Positions 50,664-60,178 of a stretch of 64,000 nucleotides of DNA are shown piece after piece (the first letter of the stretch is position 1; every line of letters starts with the position of its first letter). The notes beneath the pieces are model-generated. The model ran no database searches. It was given only the letters and a program-made list of their open reading frames with translations, and had not been told where the DNA came from. Origin of the DNA: an uncultured Muribaculaceae bacterium (GTDB taxonomy: Bacteria > Bacteroidota > Bacteroidia > Bacteroidales > Muribaculaceae); contig CAJTJV010000002.1 of NCBI GenBank assembly GCA_910576775.1, positions 124,001 through 188,000 on the forward strand, given 5' to 3'. The position numbers and the translations under genes are program-made.

Positions 50664-53447
50664 ATGTCAGTTTCCAATATCTGTATCAAGGGTGCCCGAG
50701 TCAACAATCTAAAGAATATTGATGTCGAAATCCCACGTAATAAATTTGTTGTAATCACCGGGCTGTCTGGTTCCGGTAAGTCTTCGTTGGCTTTCGATAC
50801 TTTATATGCAGAAGGTCGGCGTCGCTATGTAGTGAGTCTGTCTGCTTATGCCCGTCAGTTTTTCGGCAAGATGCAGAAACCGGAATGTGATTTCATTCGA
50901 GGGCTGCCACCGGCTATCGCGATTGAGCAAAAAGTAAGTACACGCAATCCAAGATCTACAGTTGGAACATCGACAGAGATTTATGATTATATAAGAATGC
51001 TTTTTGGCCGTATCGGGCATACATACTCCCCTGTTTCAGGAAAGAAAGTAGTTAAACACAGCATTGATGATGTTCTGAAATATATTTCATCATTTGATAA
51101 TGGTACGAGAGTTGCGATAGCTGCTTCAATAATTATTCGAGAGGATCGAAATCTTAAAGAGCAACTTGAGATATTCTCTAAAGAAGGTTATACCCGAGTT
51201 ATTGACGGGGATGGGAATTTTATAGATATCGATGAGTATGATGCATATTCTCAGGCGATTACTCCCCTACTCCTAATAGATCGTCTTGTGGTTAGTGACA
51301 ATAAAGACGAGATGTCGAGGATGTCGGAATCCATTGAAACAGCTTTTTTTGAAGGTAATGGTGAGTGTGTTATATATATATGGTCTGATGAACTTATAAA
51401 ATCTTCTTTTTCAAAGCGTTTTGAAGAAGATGGAATAATATTTCCGGAGCCTTCCGAACAAATGTTTAATTTCAATAATCCCCTTGGAGCTTGTCCGGTT
51501 TGTGAGGGATTTGGAATGACTCTTGACATTGCTGAGAATTTGGTCGTTCCACAGCAGTGGCTTTCTGTTTATGATGGAGCTGTCGCTCCGTGGAGAGGTG
51601 CTGCTGCTGATTGGCGTAACAATTTCATAGCAAATGCCTTCGAGAAAAATTTTCCGGTCCATACACCATATAATGAATTGAGTGATTCGCAGAAGCGGCT
51701 TTTATGGGATGGAGACGGCTATAGAATAAAAGGTATAAACGATTATTTTGATTTTGTCCGGTCGATGCGGCAATCCATAGAATACCGTATGATTCTTAAC
51801 CGATACCGTGGGCGTACGATATGCCGGAGTTGTCATGGAAGCCGCCTGAGGCCAGAAGCCTCATATGTAAAAATCGGTGGAATAACAGTTGGCGAACTTG
51901 TCTCTATGCCGGTGTCTGTATTATATGAATGGTTTGAGAAACTTCAACTTGACGGAACAGATAGTATAATTGCCAGGCGACTTTTGGTAGAAATTAAAAA
52001 ACGGCTTATATTTCTTATTGAGGTCGGTCTTGGCTATCTTACGCTCGATCGGGTAAGCAATACTTTATCAGGCGGTGAGAGCCAGCGTATAAATCTTGCG
52101 ACATCGCTTGGAAGTAGTCTTGTAGGTTCATTATATATACTTGATGAACCGTCGATAGGTCTTCATTCACGCGATACAAACAGGCTTATAAATGTATTGA
52201 AGAAACTCCGCGATTTGGGAAATACGGTTGTTGTGGTCGAACATGATGAAGATATAATGCGAGCGGCTGATTATATAATTGATGTTGGTCCTGATGCAGG
52301 TCGTCTGGGTGGAGAGATTGTATATAGCGGCTCCGTTGTTGGCCTTGATGGTGCAAAAGGTTATACTGCGGCATATCTTACAGGGAAACTTGATATCCAG
52401 GTGCCAGAGTCTCGTCGTCCATGGCGGGATTCAATAATTATTGAAGGCGCTACTGAACACAATCTGAAGAATGTGTCCGTTAAAATTCCTCTGTCAGTGA
52501 TGACGGTTGTAACTGGTGTCAGCGGTTCCGGAAAATCCACTCTTGTACGTGATATTTTCTATAAGGCTATGGTGCGTCGTATTCATGGAGAAGGCGATGC
52601 TCCAGGTATGTTTAAAGAGCTTAAAGGTGATATAAAGCGTTTAAGTGATATTGTATTCGTTGATCAGAATCCAATAGGGCGTTCTACTCGTTCTAATCCG
52701 GCTACATATCTAAAGGCATATGACGAAATAAGGGCGCTTATGGCGTCGCAACAGGCTGCCAAGCAGATGGGCTATACACCGGCGCATTTTTCTTTTAATA
52801 CGGAAGGCGGACGCTGTGAGGCATGTAAAGGTGAAGGCAAGATTACTATTGAAATGCAGTTTCTCGCCGATGTTACCATTGAATGTGAAGAATGTGGCGG
52901 TAAGAGATTCCAGAAAGATGTTCTTCAAATAGAATACAAGGGAAAGAATATTTATGACATACTAGAAATGACTGTCGACGAAGCTATAGATTTCTTTGGA
53001 AATGACGTAGATAAGACCGCTCAGCGAGTAGCTCAACGTTTACAACCATTGCAGGATGTCGGTTTAGGATATATAAAGTTGGGACAATCATCCTCTACCC
53101 TATCCGGAGGCGAGAATCAGCGTGTAAAACTTGCGTATTTTTTATCACTCGGAACGGCACAGCCGACTCTTTTCATTTTCGATGAACCTACAACCGGTTT
53201 ACATTTTCACGACATCAAACTATTGCTTGTATCTTTTGATCGATTGATTAAGCTCGGCCATACACTTGTTATAATCGAACACAATCTTGACGTTGTCAAG
53301 TGCGCTGACCATATTATAGATTTGGGCCCGGATGGTGGTAATGCAGGCGGTTATATTGTAGCAGAAGGAACTCCTGAAGAAATAGCAGCCAATACGAAGA
53401 GCATCACTGGACATTTCCTAAAGGAAAAACTCGGTATTAGAAAGTGA
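50664..53447 (+). CDS. uvrA: excinuclease ABC subunit A
   Basis: Damage-recognition ATPase of nucleotide excision repair. Two ABC modules are complete. The first Walker A is GLSGSGKSS at 33-41, its signature is NTLSGGESQRINLA, and Walker B is LYILDEPSIGLH. The second Walker A is GVSGSGKST near 618, its signature is STLSGGENQRVKLA, and Walker B is LFIFDEPTTGLH. Zinc cysteine pairs are CPVCEGFG, CRSCHGSR and CEACKGEG/CEECGGKR. The length of 927 is normal. Its end overlaps that of the converging DUF5686 gene by 11 bases. Confidence 0.96.
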   Translation: MSVSNICIKGARVNNLKNIDVEIPRNKFVVITGLSGSGKSSLAFDTLYAEGRRRYVVSLSAYARQFFGKMQKPECDFIRGLPPAIAIEQKVSTRNPRSTVGTSTEIYDYIRMLFGRIGHTYSPVSGKKVVKHSIDDVLKYISSFDNGTRVAIAASIIIREDRNLKEQLEIFSKEGYTRVIDGDGNFIDIDEYDAYSQAITPLLLIDRLVVSDNKDEMSRMSESIETAFFEGNGECVIYIWSDELIKSSFSKRFEEDGIIFPEPSEQMFNFNNPLGACPVCEGFGMTLDIAENLVVPQQWLSVYDGAVAPWRGAAADWRNNFIANAFEKNFPVHTPYNELSDSQKRLLWDGDGYRIKGINDYFDFVRSMRQSIEYRMILNRYRGRTICRSCHGSRLRPEASYVKIGGITVGELVSMPVSVLYEWFEKLQLDGTDSIIARRLLVEIKKRLIFLIEVGLGYLTLDRVSNTLSGGESQRINLATSLGSSLVGSLYILDEPSIGLHSRDTNRLINVLKKLRDLGNTVVVVEHDEDIMRAADYIIDVGPDAGRLGGEIVYSGSVVGLDGAKGYTAAYLTGKLDIQVPESRRPWRDSIIIEGATEHNLKNVSVKIPLSVMTVVTGVSGSGKSTLVRDIFYKAMVRRIHGEGDAPGMFKELKGDIKRLSDIVFVDQNPIGRSTRSNPATYLKAYDEIRALMASQQAAKQMGYTPAHFSFNTEGGRCEACKGEGKITIEMQFLADVTIECEECGGKRFQKDVLQIEYKGKNIYDILEMTVDEAIDFFGNDVDKTAQRVAQRLQPLQDVGLGYIKLGQSSSTLSGGENQRVKLAYFLSLGTAQPTLFIFDEPTTGLHFHDIKLLLVSFDRLIKLGHTLVIIEHNLDVVKCADHIIDLGPDGGNAGGYIVAEGTPEEIAANTKSITGHFLKEKLGIRK

Positions 53448-55986
53448 AATGGAGTGCTACTCGTAGCCCGCTTTTATCAATGGAGTATGGAACACTGCGG
53501 TATGTCAAGCGCCAATAGTATTCGAGACGTAAGATTGTGAGAATATTATCGATTCCTGCAGAGATTTCCATATAAGGGCGATCCATCTGCCGGATATCTG
53601 TATTACTTGGAAATTTAAGCAGGTTTTTGTTGTTTTGAGGATTGCATTTTTCGGCAAGCTTTCCGTAAAGACAACTGAATCCGACTATTTCGCGGAACCT
53701 TAGTTTTTTGAGCCCGGGTACAAGATTGAAGATCGCTCCCCGCAGATGCCAATTAAGATGTAGTGAACAGTAGCTTGAATTAATGAATTCCATAGGATTC
53801 ATAAGCGCGAAGCTTTGTGGTTGTATAGTGTACGAAAGATTCGCGTTTGGTATAAATAGTTCAGGAAATGGAGTTTCACACCATACATGTCCTCCGGATA
53901 TCCGTGTTTCCAAGTGCCCGAGAATGGATAGATTGAAATCTTTATTCAGAGCCAGTTCTGTCCGGTTGACACCGAATGTAGAGCCGGCAAAGCCTTTGGG
54001 TGCCCAGCGGTGTGAAAGCTCGATAACAGGAGCTTCGCGGTTAACGGGTATTCGCTGCGAACGCGACTGATAAAATGTTTCTCCCGGAGCAAAACGCATG
54101 TTAAGAGTTATCACCCGTTCATTATAATGCTCGAAATGTCGTCCATAACCGTTTTCAAATAACACATAAGGAGACTCTTCTTCGCGTGCAATTTCAAATC
54201 CTATCTTGAATGAAAAGTGGTTGTTCAGTTCGAGCGTGTATAAAGCGGATGTAAGCCGTTGATATGTGAAACGTGGATCAGAAATACGAGAAAGGGATAG
54301 AACGAAATTATCAGAATTTGTATAAAGATAGTGCGCGCCAAGACGATCTATATCATAGCTGTGTTTAATCTTTATCGAGTGTATGGGGAATTCGTTCGGA
54401 TGATATTTCTTTTTATTGAATGAATATTCCCCTTCGATTTCGTATTTCCATTTTTTGTCGCGGAAACCATATGCAATATAGCCTCTGGCAAAAAGATGTG
54501 GATTCAGATTTGCAGTGGTGGTACCACCGGCTCGCAGTCGTAGTCCTTCAAGAGAGTTATAGCTTGCGGTTGTATTTACAGGCCCGTAATCGAATTTACT
54601 GTTTATCCCTGTCTGAATATAACCTTGAGCGAGTATCCGAAGGATTTTTTCACTCCAATAAAAAACAGGTTTGGCTCTGAGGTGATTCATCAGACTGTCT
54701 ATGTGTCTTTCTCCGTTCTGCAAGGTGATCTTGCGTTTTTCCTGCCAAAAAATACTGTCCCGTTTATCACTGTCTGACATGGTAATATCAGGCCCAGCTA
54801 AAGAAAAGATACTATCAGCGTACTCGGGTCTTAAAAAATTATAGTTGCTCATTGACAGCTTACGCGATATATACATTTCAGGAGTATTTGGCATAAGTTG
54901 CATTATAGCGAAAAGGTTATCCTTTTTTTTCAGACGGATACCATCGTCATTTTTTTCAAAATCCTGTGTTATTTTAAGTGTTTTGATATAATTGAGATTG
55001 ATATCTTCGGAAACTTGCATATCAATGTGACGTACGAACATATCATTATCGGTTGCATCAACATAAAGATGCCCTTTGAAACCGAATGAAGATTTATTCC
55101 TTGGATAAAATGCCAATACTATATGCTTGGGCCCATTCTCTTGCAACACTGCCGAGCTGTCAACTAGATAGAATCTGTAAAAGTCCGGTGCGATTGGCGA
55201 CAATGGGCTTACAAAACTGTTCCTGAACAGTCTGATATCATTGTCGTATAAATTTATTTCTCGAAGGATATCATCAAGTAATACCTGAACATTTTCCTGG
55301 CCGATGAATTCATCTACACCATTGCTCTTTACACCTTTTATAATTGTTTTTTCCGATTTCGGAGTGTGTCGGAAATAATATGATACCGCTTTTTCCTTAA
55401 CCGACAGGTTTAATATGGGTTTGCCGTCAATTTCCGATGTGTCGATATGTTCTATAAGAAAAGGAAGACGGCGCATTATTCCATTCTCCATCGTGGTATC
55501 AAAATCTGCAATGCCGAGAGAGACTCTACCATAGCGGTCGAAGCTATAATAGTCCTTGTTTTTGGGATCTGATTTGGCAGCGTGGATTTTGACACGTTTG
55601 ACGAAATCGACAGCCGGATTGTTTTTTTTGCTGTATTTCTTACGTTGAACAATCAATTCATCAAGGTTTTCGCTTGCAGGCGAGAGCATTATGTCGTAGA
55701 GGTCAAGAACTGTGTTTCGTAAAGGTATTGATTTGGGGGCATAGCCTTGACAATACACGTTGATATGGTTTGAATTGTCAGGAATAGTAATTTCAAACAG
55801 TCCGCGGGCGTCTGTGAGAGATGTCGTTTTATTATCATCAATTCTTATAGATGCAAAAGGAAGCCCTTCGTTACTTATAGAGTCTCTTACGATACCTCGG
55901 ATAACGCCTCGTGCATCCATTGGCAATCCTTGAGAGAAGAATAATACCAAAAAAAGACAATAAATCAGTTTCCTAAGTGCGTACAT
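53437..55986 (-). CDS. DUF5686 / carboxypeptidase-regulatory-like outer-membrane protein
   Basis: Exported protein of 849 residues with a signal peptide (LFLVLFFSQGLPMDA). A carboxypeptidase-regulatory-like beta sandwich follows (about 26-110: GVIRGIVRDSISNEGLPFAS, read as VIRGIVRDSISNEGLPF). The remainder is the DUF5686 region: a middle domain with DYYSFDRYGRVSLG and a C-terminal half of alternating aromatic strands. The last residue is Phe (VALHFTF), as in outer-membrane beta-barrels. It is probably an outer-membrane barrel with a periplasmic regulatory domain. The family has no settled function, and no SusC/SusD-type partner is nearby. Confidence 0.82.
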   Translation of the reverse strand: MYALRKLIYCLFLVLFFSQGLPMDARGVIRGIVRDSISNEGLPFASIRIDDNKTTSLTDARGLFEITIPDNSNHINVYCQGYAPKSIPLRNTVLDLYDIMLSPASENLDELIVQRKKYSKKNNPAVDFVKRVKIHAAKSDPKNKDYYSFDRYGRVSLGIADFDTTMENGIMRRLPFLIEHIDTSEIDGKPILNLSVKEKAVSYYFRHTPKSEKTIIKGVKSNGVDEFIGQENVQVLLDDILREINLYDNDIRLFRNSFVSPLSPIAPDFYRFYLVDSSAVLQENGPKHIVLAFYPRNKSSFGFKGHLYVDATDNDMFVRHIDMQVSEDINLNYIKTLKITQDFEKNDDGIRLKKKDNLFAIMQLMPNTPEMYISRKLSMSNYNFLRPEYADSIFSLAGPDITMSDSDKRDSIFWQEKRKITLQNGERHIDSLMNHLRAKPVFYWSEKILRILAQGYIQTGINSKFDYGPVNTTASYNSLEGLRLRAGGTTTANLNPHLFARGYIAYGFRDKKWKYEIEGEYSFNKKKYHPNEFPIHSIKIKHSYDIDRLGAHYLYTNSDNFVLSLSRISDPRFTYQRLTSALYTLELNNHFSFKIGFEIAREEESPYVLFENGYGRHFEHYNERVITLNMRFAPGETFYQSRSQRIPVNREAPVIELSHRWAPKGFAGSTFGVNRTELALNKDFNLSILGHLETRISGGHVWCETPFPELFIPNANLSYTIQPQSFALMNPMEFINSSYCSLHLNWHLRGAIFNLVPGLKKLRFREIVGFSCLYGKLAEKCNPQNNKNLLKFPSNTDIRQMDRPYMEISAGIDNILTILRLEYYWRLTYRSVPYSIDKSGLRVALHFTF

Positions 55987-56025
55987 CGATAAAATATCGT
56001 AATTTTATGCTCAAATAATATTGAT

Positions 56026-56478
56026 ATGGCAAAAGAGATTGAACGAAAGTTCCTTGTTAAAGACAAATCATATAGGCAATTGGCCGATAATGCTTATGAA
56101 ATACAGCAGGCCTATATAACCACAGAACCTACCCGCACTGTTCGCGTAAGAATCAAGGAATCGAAAGCTTTTCTTACTGTCAAAACCCGTAATGAAGGTT
56201 GTGTCAGGAATGAATGGGAATTTGAAATTGATATTCAGTCCGCCAGAGAAATGATAAGTCTCTGCTGCGGGAACCATATTCATAAAACTCGTTATTGCGT
56301 TGAATCCTCTGATGGTTACATTTGGGAGGTAGATGAATTTCATGGCAGCCAAGAAGGTCTTGTCGTAGCAGAGATAGAACTCCCTACAGCCAATAGTAAT
56401 TTCATATTGCCCTCATTTATTGGTGAAGAGGTAACAGGTGATCCAAGATATTATAATTCTTCACTTGCCGAAGGTTGA
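56026..56478 (+). CDS. CYTH-domain triphosphate-processing protein
   Basis: Small CYTH/triphosphate-tunnel enzyme of 150 residues. The signature E-x-E-x-K is Glu4, Glu6 and Lys8 (KEIERKFLV). Beta-barrel strands follow, with basic residues that would line the tunnel (RTVRVRIKES, LTVKTR) and acidic metal ligands (WEFEIDI, VAEIELP). Bacterial single-domain members hydrolyse inorganic triphosphate or similar compounds; adenylate cyclase activity is less likely at this size. It runs toward rlmD and overlaps its end by 28 bases. Confidence 0.87.
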   Translation: MAKEIERKFLVKDKSYRQLADNAYEIQQAYITTEPTRTVRVRIKESKAFLTVKTRNEGCVRNEWEFEIDIQSAREMISLCCGNHIHKTRYCVESSDGYIWEVDEFHGSQEGLVVAEIELPTANSNFILPSFIGEEVTGDPRYYNSSLAEG

Positions 56479-57890
56479 GGTTTGTCACGTCTGATAAGAC
56501 GTACAACATTCTCCACATGCTGAGTGTGGGGAAACATATCAACGGGCTGTACATTGGTTACACCATACTTGCAGTCAAGTAAAGCCAAATCGCGAGCTTG
56601 TGTGGCAGCGTTACAGCTGACATAGACTATAACCTTTGGTTCTGCTCGGAGTATGGTATTGACAACATCAGTATGCATCCCGGCGCGGGGTGGATCGACA
56701 ATCATTACATCAGGCCGGCCATGTTTTTCGATAAACTCGTCGTTCAGTACGTCTTTCATATCCCCTGCGAAGAAAAGTGTATTGTCTATGCCATTTGCGG
56801 CGGAATTTATTTTAGCGTCTTCAATTGCTTCGGGCACATACTCTATACCGATGACTTTGCGTGCTTTTCCGCTTACAAAATTGGCGATTGTACCCGTGCC
56901 GGTATAAAGGTCGTAGACGAGTTCGTTTCCGGTAAGGTTAGCAAAATCGCGGGTAATGCAGTATAATTTATAAGCGGTTTGTGAATTGGTCTGAAAGAAA
57001 GATTTGGGGCCTATTCGGAAAAGAAGATTCTCCATTTTCTCTTCGATATATTCACGTCCGGAAAAAAGAACAACATCCTGATCGGCTATTGTATCGTTCA
57101 TCTTTTGGTTGACGACATACATAAGCGATGTGATATCGAAATTCTCTTTAAGCGCATTCATCAGCCCGTTCAAATCATTAGGTCTATCCTGACCTACCAC
57201 TACAATAACCATCAGTTCTCCTGTGCTTGTTGTACGGATAAGCAGTGTGCGGATAAACCCTTCCTGAGCACGCAGATCGTAAAAAGGAAGATTATGCTTT
57301 TTGCAATAATCTTTTACAAAAAGACGTATTTTATCGCAACCCTCCGATTGGAGATGACAACGTGTTATATCAAGCACTTTGTCGAAAGCTCCGGATATGT
57401 GGAAGCCTGCGGCATCGCGATCCGGAAAATCCAGTCCGCTTTTAAGCTGTTCAAAAGTGAGCCATGAACGATTTGAAAAAGTGTATTCGAGTTTGTTGCG
57501 GTATTCCCATATGTCATCGCTGCCTACACACGCCGGAATCTCAGGAAATTCGACTTTTGCAATGCGGGTAAGGGCATCGACAACCTGTTGGCGTTTACAA
57601 CGCAACTGCATTTCGTATGGAAGATGCTGCCAACGGCAACCACCGCAAACGGTGAAATGGCTGCAACGGGGTGTCGTGCGAAATTCTCCCGGTGTAATCA
57701 TTCTGTCGATGTGGCCTAACGCATAGTTTTTCTTTTTTTTGTCAATTTTGATGTCGACTACATCTCCGGGTGCTCCGAATGGTACGAAGACAACCATGTC
57801 GTTGACTCTGGCAACTGCGTTTCCCTCTGCGGCAACGTCCGTTATCTCTATATTTTCATATAAAGGAAATTCCTTTCGTTTTCTGCTCAT
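56451..57890 (-). CDS. rlmD: 23S rRNA (uracil1939-C5)-methyltransferase RlmD-like
   Basis: SAM-dependent RNA uracil C5-methyltransferase of 479 residues. The N-terminal TRAM domain, about 8-65 (EITDVAAEGNAVARV), is followed by an iron-sulfur cluster site with Cys76, Cys82 and Cys85 (CSHFTVCGGC). The fourth ligand is probably Cys173 or Cys179 in RCHLQSEGC. The Rossmann methylase has YDLYTGTGTIA, DPPRAGMH and the catalytic cysteine in VSCNAATQARDL. RlmD and RlmCD are hard to tell apart by sequence. The CYTH gene overlaps its end. A promoter box lies at 57911-57918. Confidence 0.9.
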   Translation of the reverse strand: MSRKRKEFPLYENIEITDVAAEGNAVARVNDMVVFVPFGAPGDVVDIKIDKKKKNYALGHIDRMITPGEFRTTPRCSHFTVCGGCRWQHLPYEMQLRCKRQQVVDALTRIAKVEFPEIPACVGSDDIWEYRNKLEYTFSNRSWLTFEQLKSGLDFPDRDAAGFHISGAFDKVLDITRCHLQSEGCDKIRLFVKDYCKKHNLPFYDLRAQEGFIRTLLIRTTSTGELMVIVVVGQDRPNDLNGLMNALKENFDITSLMYVVNQKMNDTIADQDVVLFSGREYIEEKMENLLFRIGPKSFFQTNSQTAYKLYCITRDFANLTGNELVYDLYTGTGTIANFVSGKARKVIGIEYVPEAIEDAKINSAANGIDNTLFFAGDMKDVLNDEFIEKHGRPDVMIVDPPRAGMHTDVVNTILRAEPKVIVYVSCNAATQARDLALLDCKYGVTNVQPVDMFPHTQHVENVVRLIRRDKPQPSASEEL

Positions 57891-57910
57891 TATGTATGAT
57901 TATTAGTTAT

Positions 57911-57918
57911 GCAAAGTT
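57911..57918 (-). promoter_or_regulatory. -7 box (TAACTTTG) for rlmD
   Basis: The minus strand reads TAACTTTG, 20 bases before the rlmD start. No TTTG is seen at the -33 position. Confidence 0.45.
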
Positions 57919-57934
57919 ACGCAATTTCATTTGA

Positions 57935-57971
57935 ATATAAAAAAGGAGGAACCTGCGCTGACAGGCTCCTC
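57935..57971 (-). terminator. intrinsic terminator of the mutA-mutB operon
   Basis: On the minus strand GGAGGAGCCTG pairs with CAGGTTCCTCC around a 6-base loop, with a one-base bulge, and then runs into six T residues. It lies 51 bases past the mutB stop. Confidence 0.85.
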
Positions 57972-58021
57972 CATACCGTTAATCTTCCCGAAATGAATAA
58001 TTGTCGGGACTTTGGAATGTT

Positions 58022-60160
58022 CTATTCTTCAGACTGTTCATTGAGAATCTCGAGCATCTTGATTGCCGACAAAGGAATACGTGTGCCGGGGCCGAAGATT
58101 GCTGCGACACCTGCCTTGTAAAGGAAATCGTAATCCTGTGCGGGAATAACGCCTCCGGCTGTTACGAGTATGTCCTCGCGGCCGAGTTTTTTAAGCTCTT
58201 CGATAACCTGAGGAATAAGTGTCTTGTGACCTGCAGCAAGTGACGATACACCAAGTATATGTACGTCATTTTCTACAGCCTGACGGGCTGCTTCTGCCGG
58301 GGTCTGGAAAAGAGGTCCCATGTCGACGTCGAAGCCGCAGTCGGCATAACCGGTAGCAACTACTTTTGCTCCACGGTCGTGACCATCCTGCCCCATTTTG
58401 GCAATCATGATACGCGGTTGACGACCTTCGCGTTTTGCGAAATCTTCGCACATTTTTTGAGCACGGATAAAATCCGGATCGTTCTTTGTTTCGTTGGAGT
58501 ACACGCCTGAAATTGTTCTGATTACTGCTTTATAACGGCCAACGACTTCTTCGCAGGCATCTGAAATTTCACCAAGAGTAGCGCGGAGGCCGGCAGCTTT
58601 TACTGCAAGGTCAAGAAGATTTCCTTCTTTGGTACGAACACATTTTGTAATCGCTTCAAGTGCTTCCTTGACTTTTGCTTCGTCGCGGTTAGCCTTAACG
58701 TCGTTGATTCGTTCAATCTGTTCGCGGCGCACCTCGGTGTTGTCGATTTCGAGAATATCGATGGGATCTTCGTGTTCGAGACGGTATTTGTTGATACCAA
58801 CGATTGTCTGGCGGCCTGAATCGATTCGAGCCTGAGTACGGGCTGCGGCTTCTTCAATGCGTAATTTGGGAAGTCCGGTTTCAATAGCTTTGGCCATGCC
58901 GCCGAGTTTTTCGATTTCCTGAATATGTTCCCATGCACGGTGCGCGATTTCGTTGGTAAGGGCTTCAACATAGTAGCTGCCGCCCCACGGGTCGATTGCG
59001 CGCGTAACCTGAGTCTCTTCCTGAATATAAATCTGAGTGTTGCGGGCGATACGTGCGGAGAAATCTGTCGGAAGTGCAATTGCTTCGTCAAGAGCGTTGG
59101 TGTGAAGACTCTGGGTATGGCCTAATGCTGCGCCCATAGCTTCGATACATGTACGGCCGACATTGTTGAAGGGATCCTGTTCGGTAAGCGACCATCCGGA
59201 TGTCTGTGAATGTGTACGAAGTGCAAGAGATTTGGGATTCTTGGGATTGAACTGTTTTACAATTTTGGCCCAAAGCATACGTGCCGCACGCATTTTGGCT
59301 ACTTCCATGAAATAGTTCATGCCGATAGCCCAGAAGAAAGATAGGCGTGGTGCGAATGCGTCAATATCCATTCCAGCGTTGACGCCTGCACGTAGGTATT
59401 CCAGTCCGTCGGCGAGGGTGTATGCAAGTTCGATATCGCATGTTGCACCTGCTTCCTGCATGTGGTAGCCGGATATCGATATCGAGTTGAACTTGGGCAT
59501 GTTCTGTGACGTATATTCAAAAATGTCGGCAATAATGCGCATCGAGAATTCCGGCGGGTAAATGTATGTGTTACGCACCATGAATTCTTTGAGGATATCG
59601 TTCTGAATGGTACCTGCCATCTCGTCAAGTTTGGCACCCTGTTCAAGGCCGGCGTTGATGTAGAATGCAAGTACCGGAAGGACGGCTCCGTTCATTGTCA
59701 TGGATACGGACATTTTGTTCAAGGGTATACCGTCGAAAAGGACTTTCATGTCCTCGATGCTGCAGATGGAAACTCCGGCTTTGCCTACGTCGCCTACAAC
59801 ACGGGGGTGATCTGCGTCATAACCGCGGTGTGTTGCAAGGTCGAATGCTACGGAAAGACCTTTCTGGCCTGATGCAAGATTGCGACGGTAGAAAGCATTG
59901 GATTCTGCAGCTGTCGAGAAGCCTGCGTACTGGCGGATTGTCCAGGGGCGCAGGGGATACATTGCACTGTACGGGCCGCGGAGATATGGCGGGATACCCG
60001 ACATATAGTTAAGATGCTCGAGGCCTTCAAGATCGTTTTTTGTGTAAACGGGTTTTACCGGAATCAGCTCAGGTGTCGTCCAGTCTTCTGCGGCAGTCGC
60101 TGCCGGAGCGGGGCCACAGAGCCCGGCGGTGATGTCGATATTTTTAAAATCGGGTTTCAT
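58022..60160 (-). CDS. mutB: methylmalonyl-CoA mutase large subunit
   Basis: Adenosylcobalamin enzyme that interconverts succinyl-CoA and (R)-methylmalonyl-CoA, the key step of propionate formation from succinate in Bacteroidetes. The TIM-barrel part holds SVSMTMNGAVLPVLAFY (the CoA/substrate region) and SQTSGWSLTEQDPFNNV. The C-terminal B12 domain has the cobalt-ligand motif D-x-H-x2-G in GQDGHDRGAK near residue 590, then VLGVSSLAAGH. The length of 712 is normal. It is 18 bases downstream of mutA and ends with a strong terminator. Confidence 0.96.
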   Translation of the reverse strand: MKPDFKNIDITAGLCGPAPAATAAEDWTTPELIPVKPVYTKNDLEGLEHLNYMSGIPPYLRGPYSAMYPLRPWTIRQYAGFSTAAESNAFYRRNLASGQKGLSVAFDLATHRGYDADHPRVVGDVGKAGVSICSIEDMKVLFDGIPLNKMSVSMTMNGAVLPVLAFYINAGLEQGAKLDEMAGTIQNDILKEFMVRNTYIYPPEFSMRIIADIFEYTSQNMPKFNSISISGYHMQEAGATCDIELAYTLADGLEYLRAGVNAGMDIDAFAPRLSFFWAIGMNYFMEVAKMRAARMLWAKIVKQFNPKNPKSLALRTHSQTSGWSLTEQDPFNNVGRTCIEAMGAALGHTQSLHTNALDEAIALPTDFSARIARNTQIYIQEETQVTRAIDPWGGSYYVEALTNEIAHRAWEHIQEIEKLGGMAKAIETGLPKLRIEEAAARTQARIDSGRQTIVGINKYRLEHEDPIDILEIDNTEVRREQIERINDVKANRDEAKVKEALEAITKCVRTKEGNLLDLAVKAAGLRATLGEISDACEEVVGRYKAVIRTISGVYSNETKNDPDFIRAQKMCEDFAKREGRQPRIMIAKMGQDGHDRGAKVVATGYADCGFDVDMGPLFQTPAEAARQAVENDVHILGVSSLAAGHKTLIPQVIEELKKLGREDILVTAGGVIPAQDYDFLYKAGVAAIFGPGTRIPLSAIKMLEILNEQSEE

Positions 60161-60178
60161 AGTTAGGGTCTGTGACTG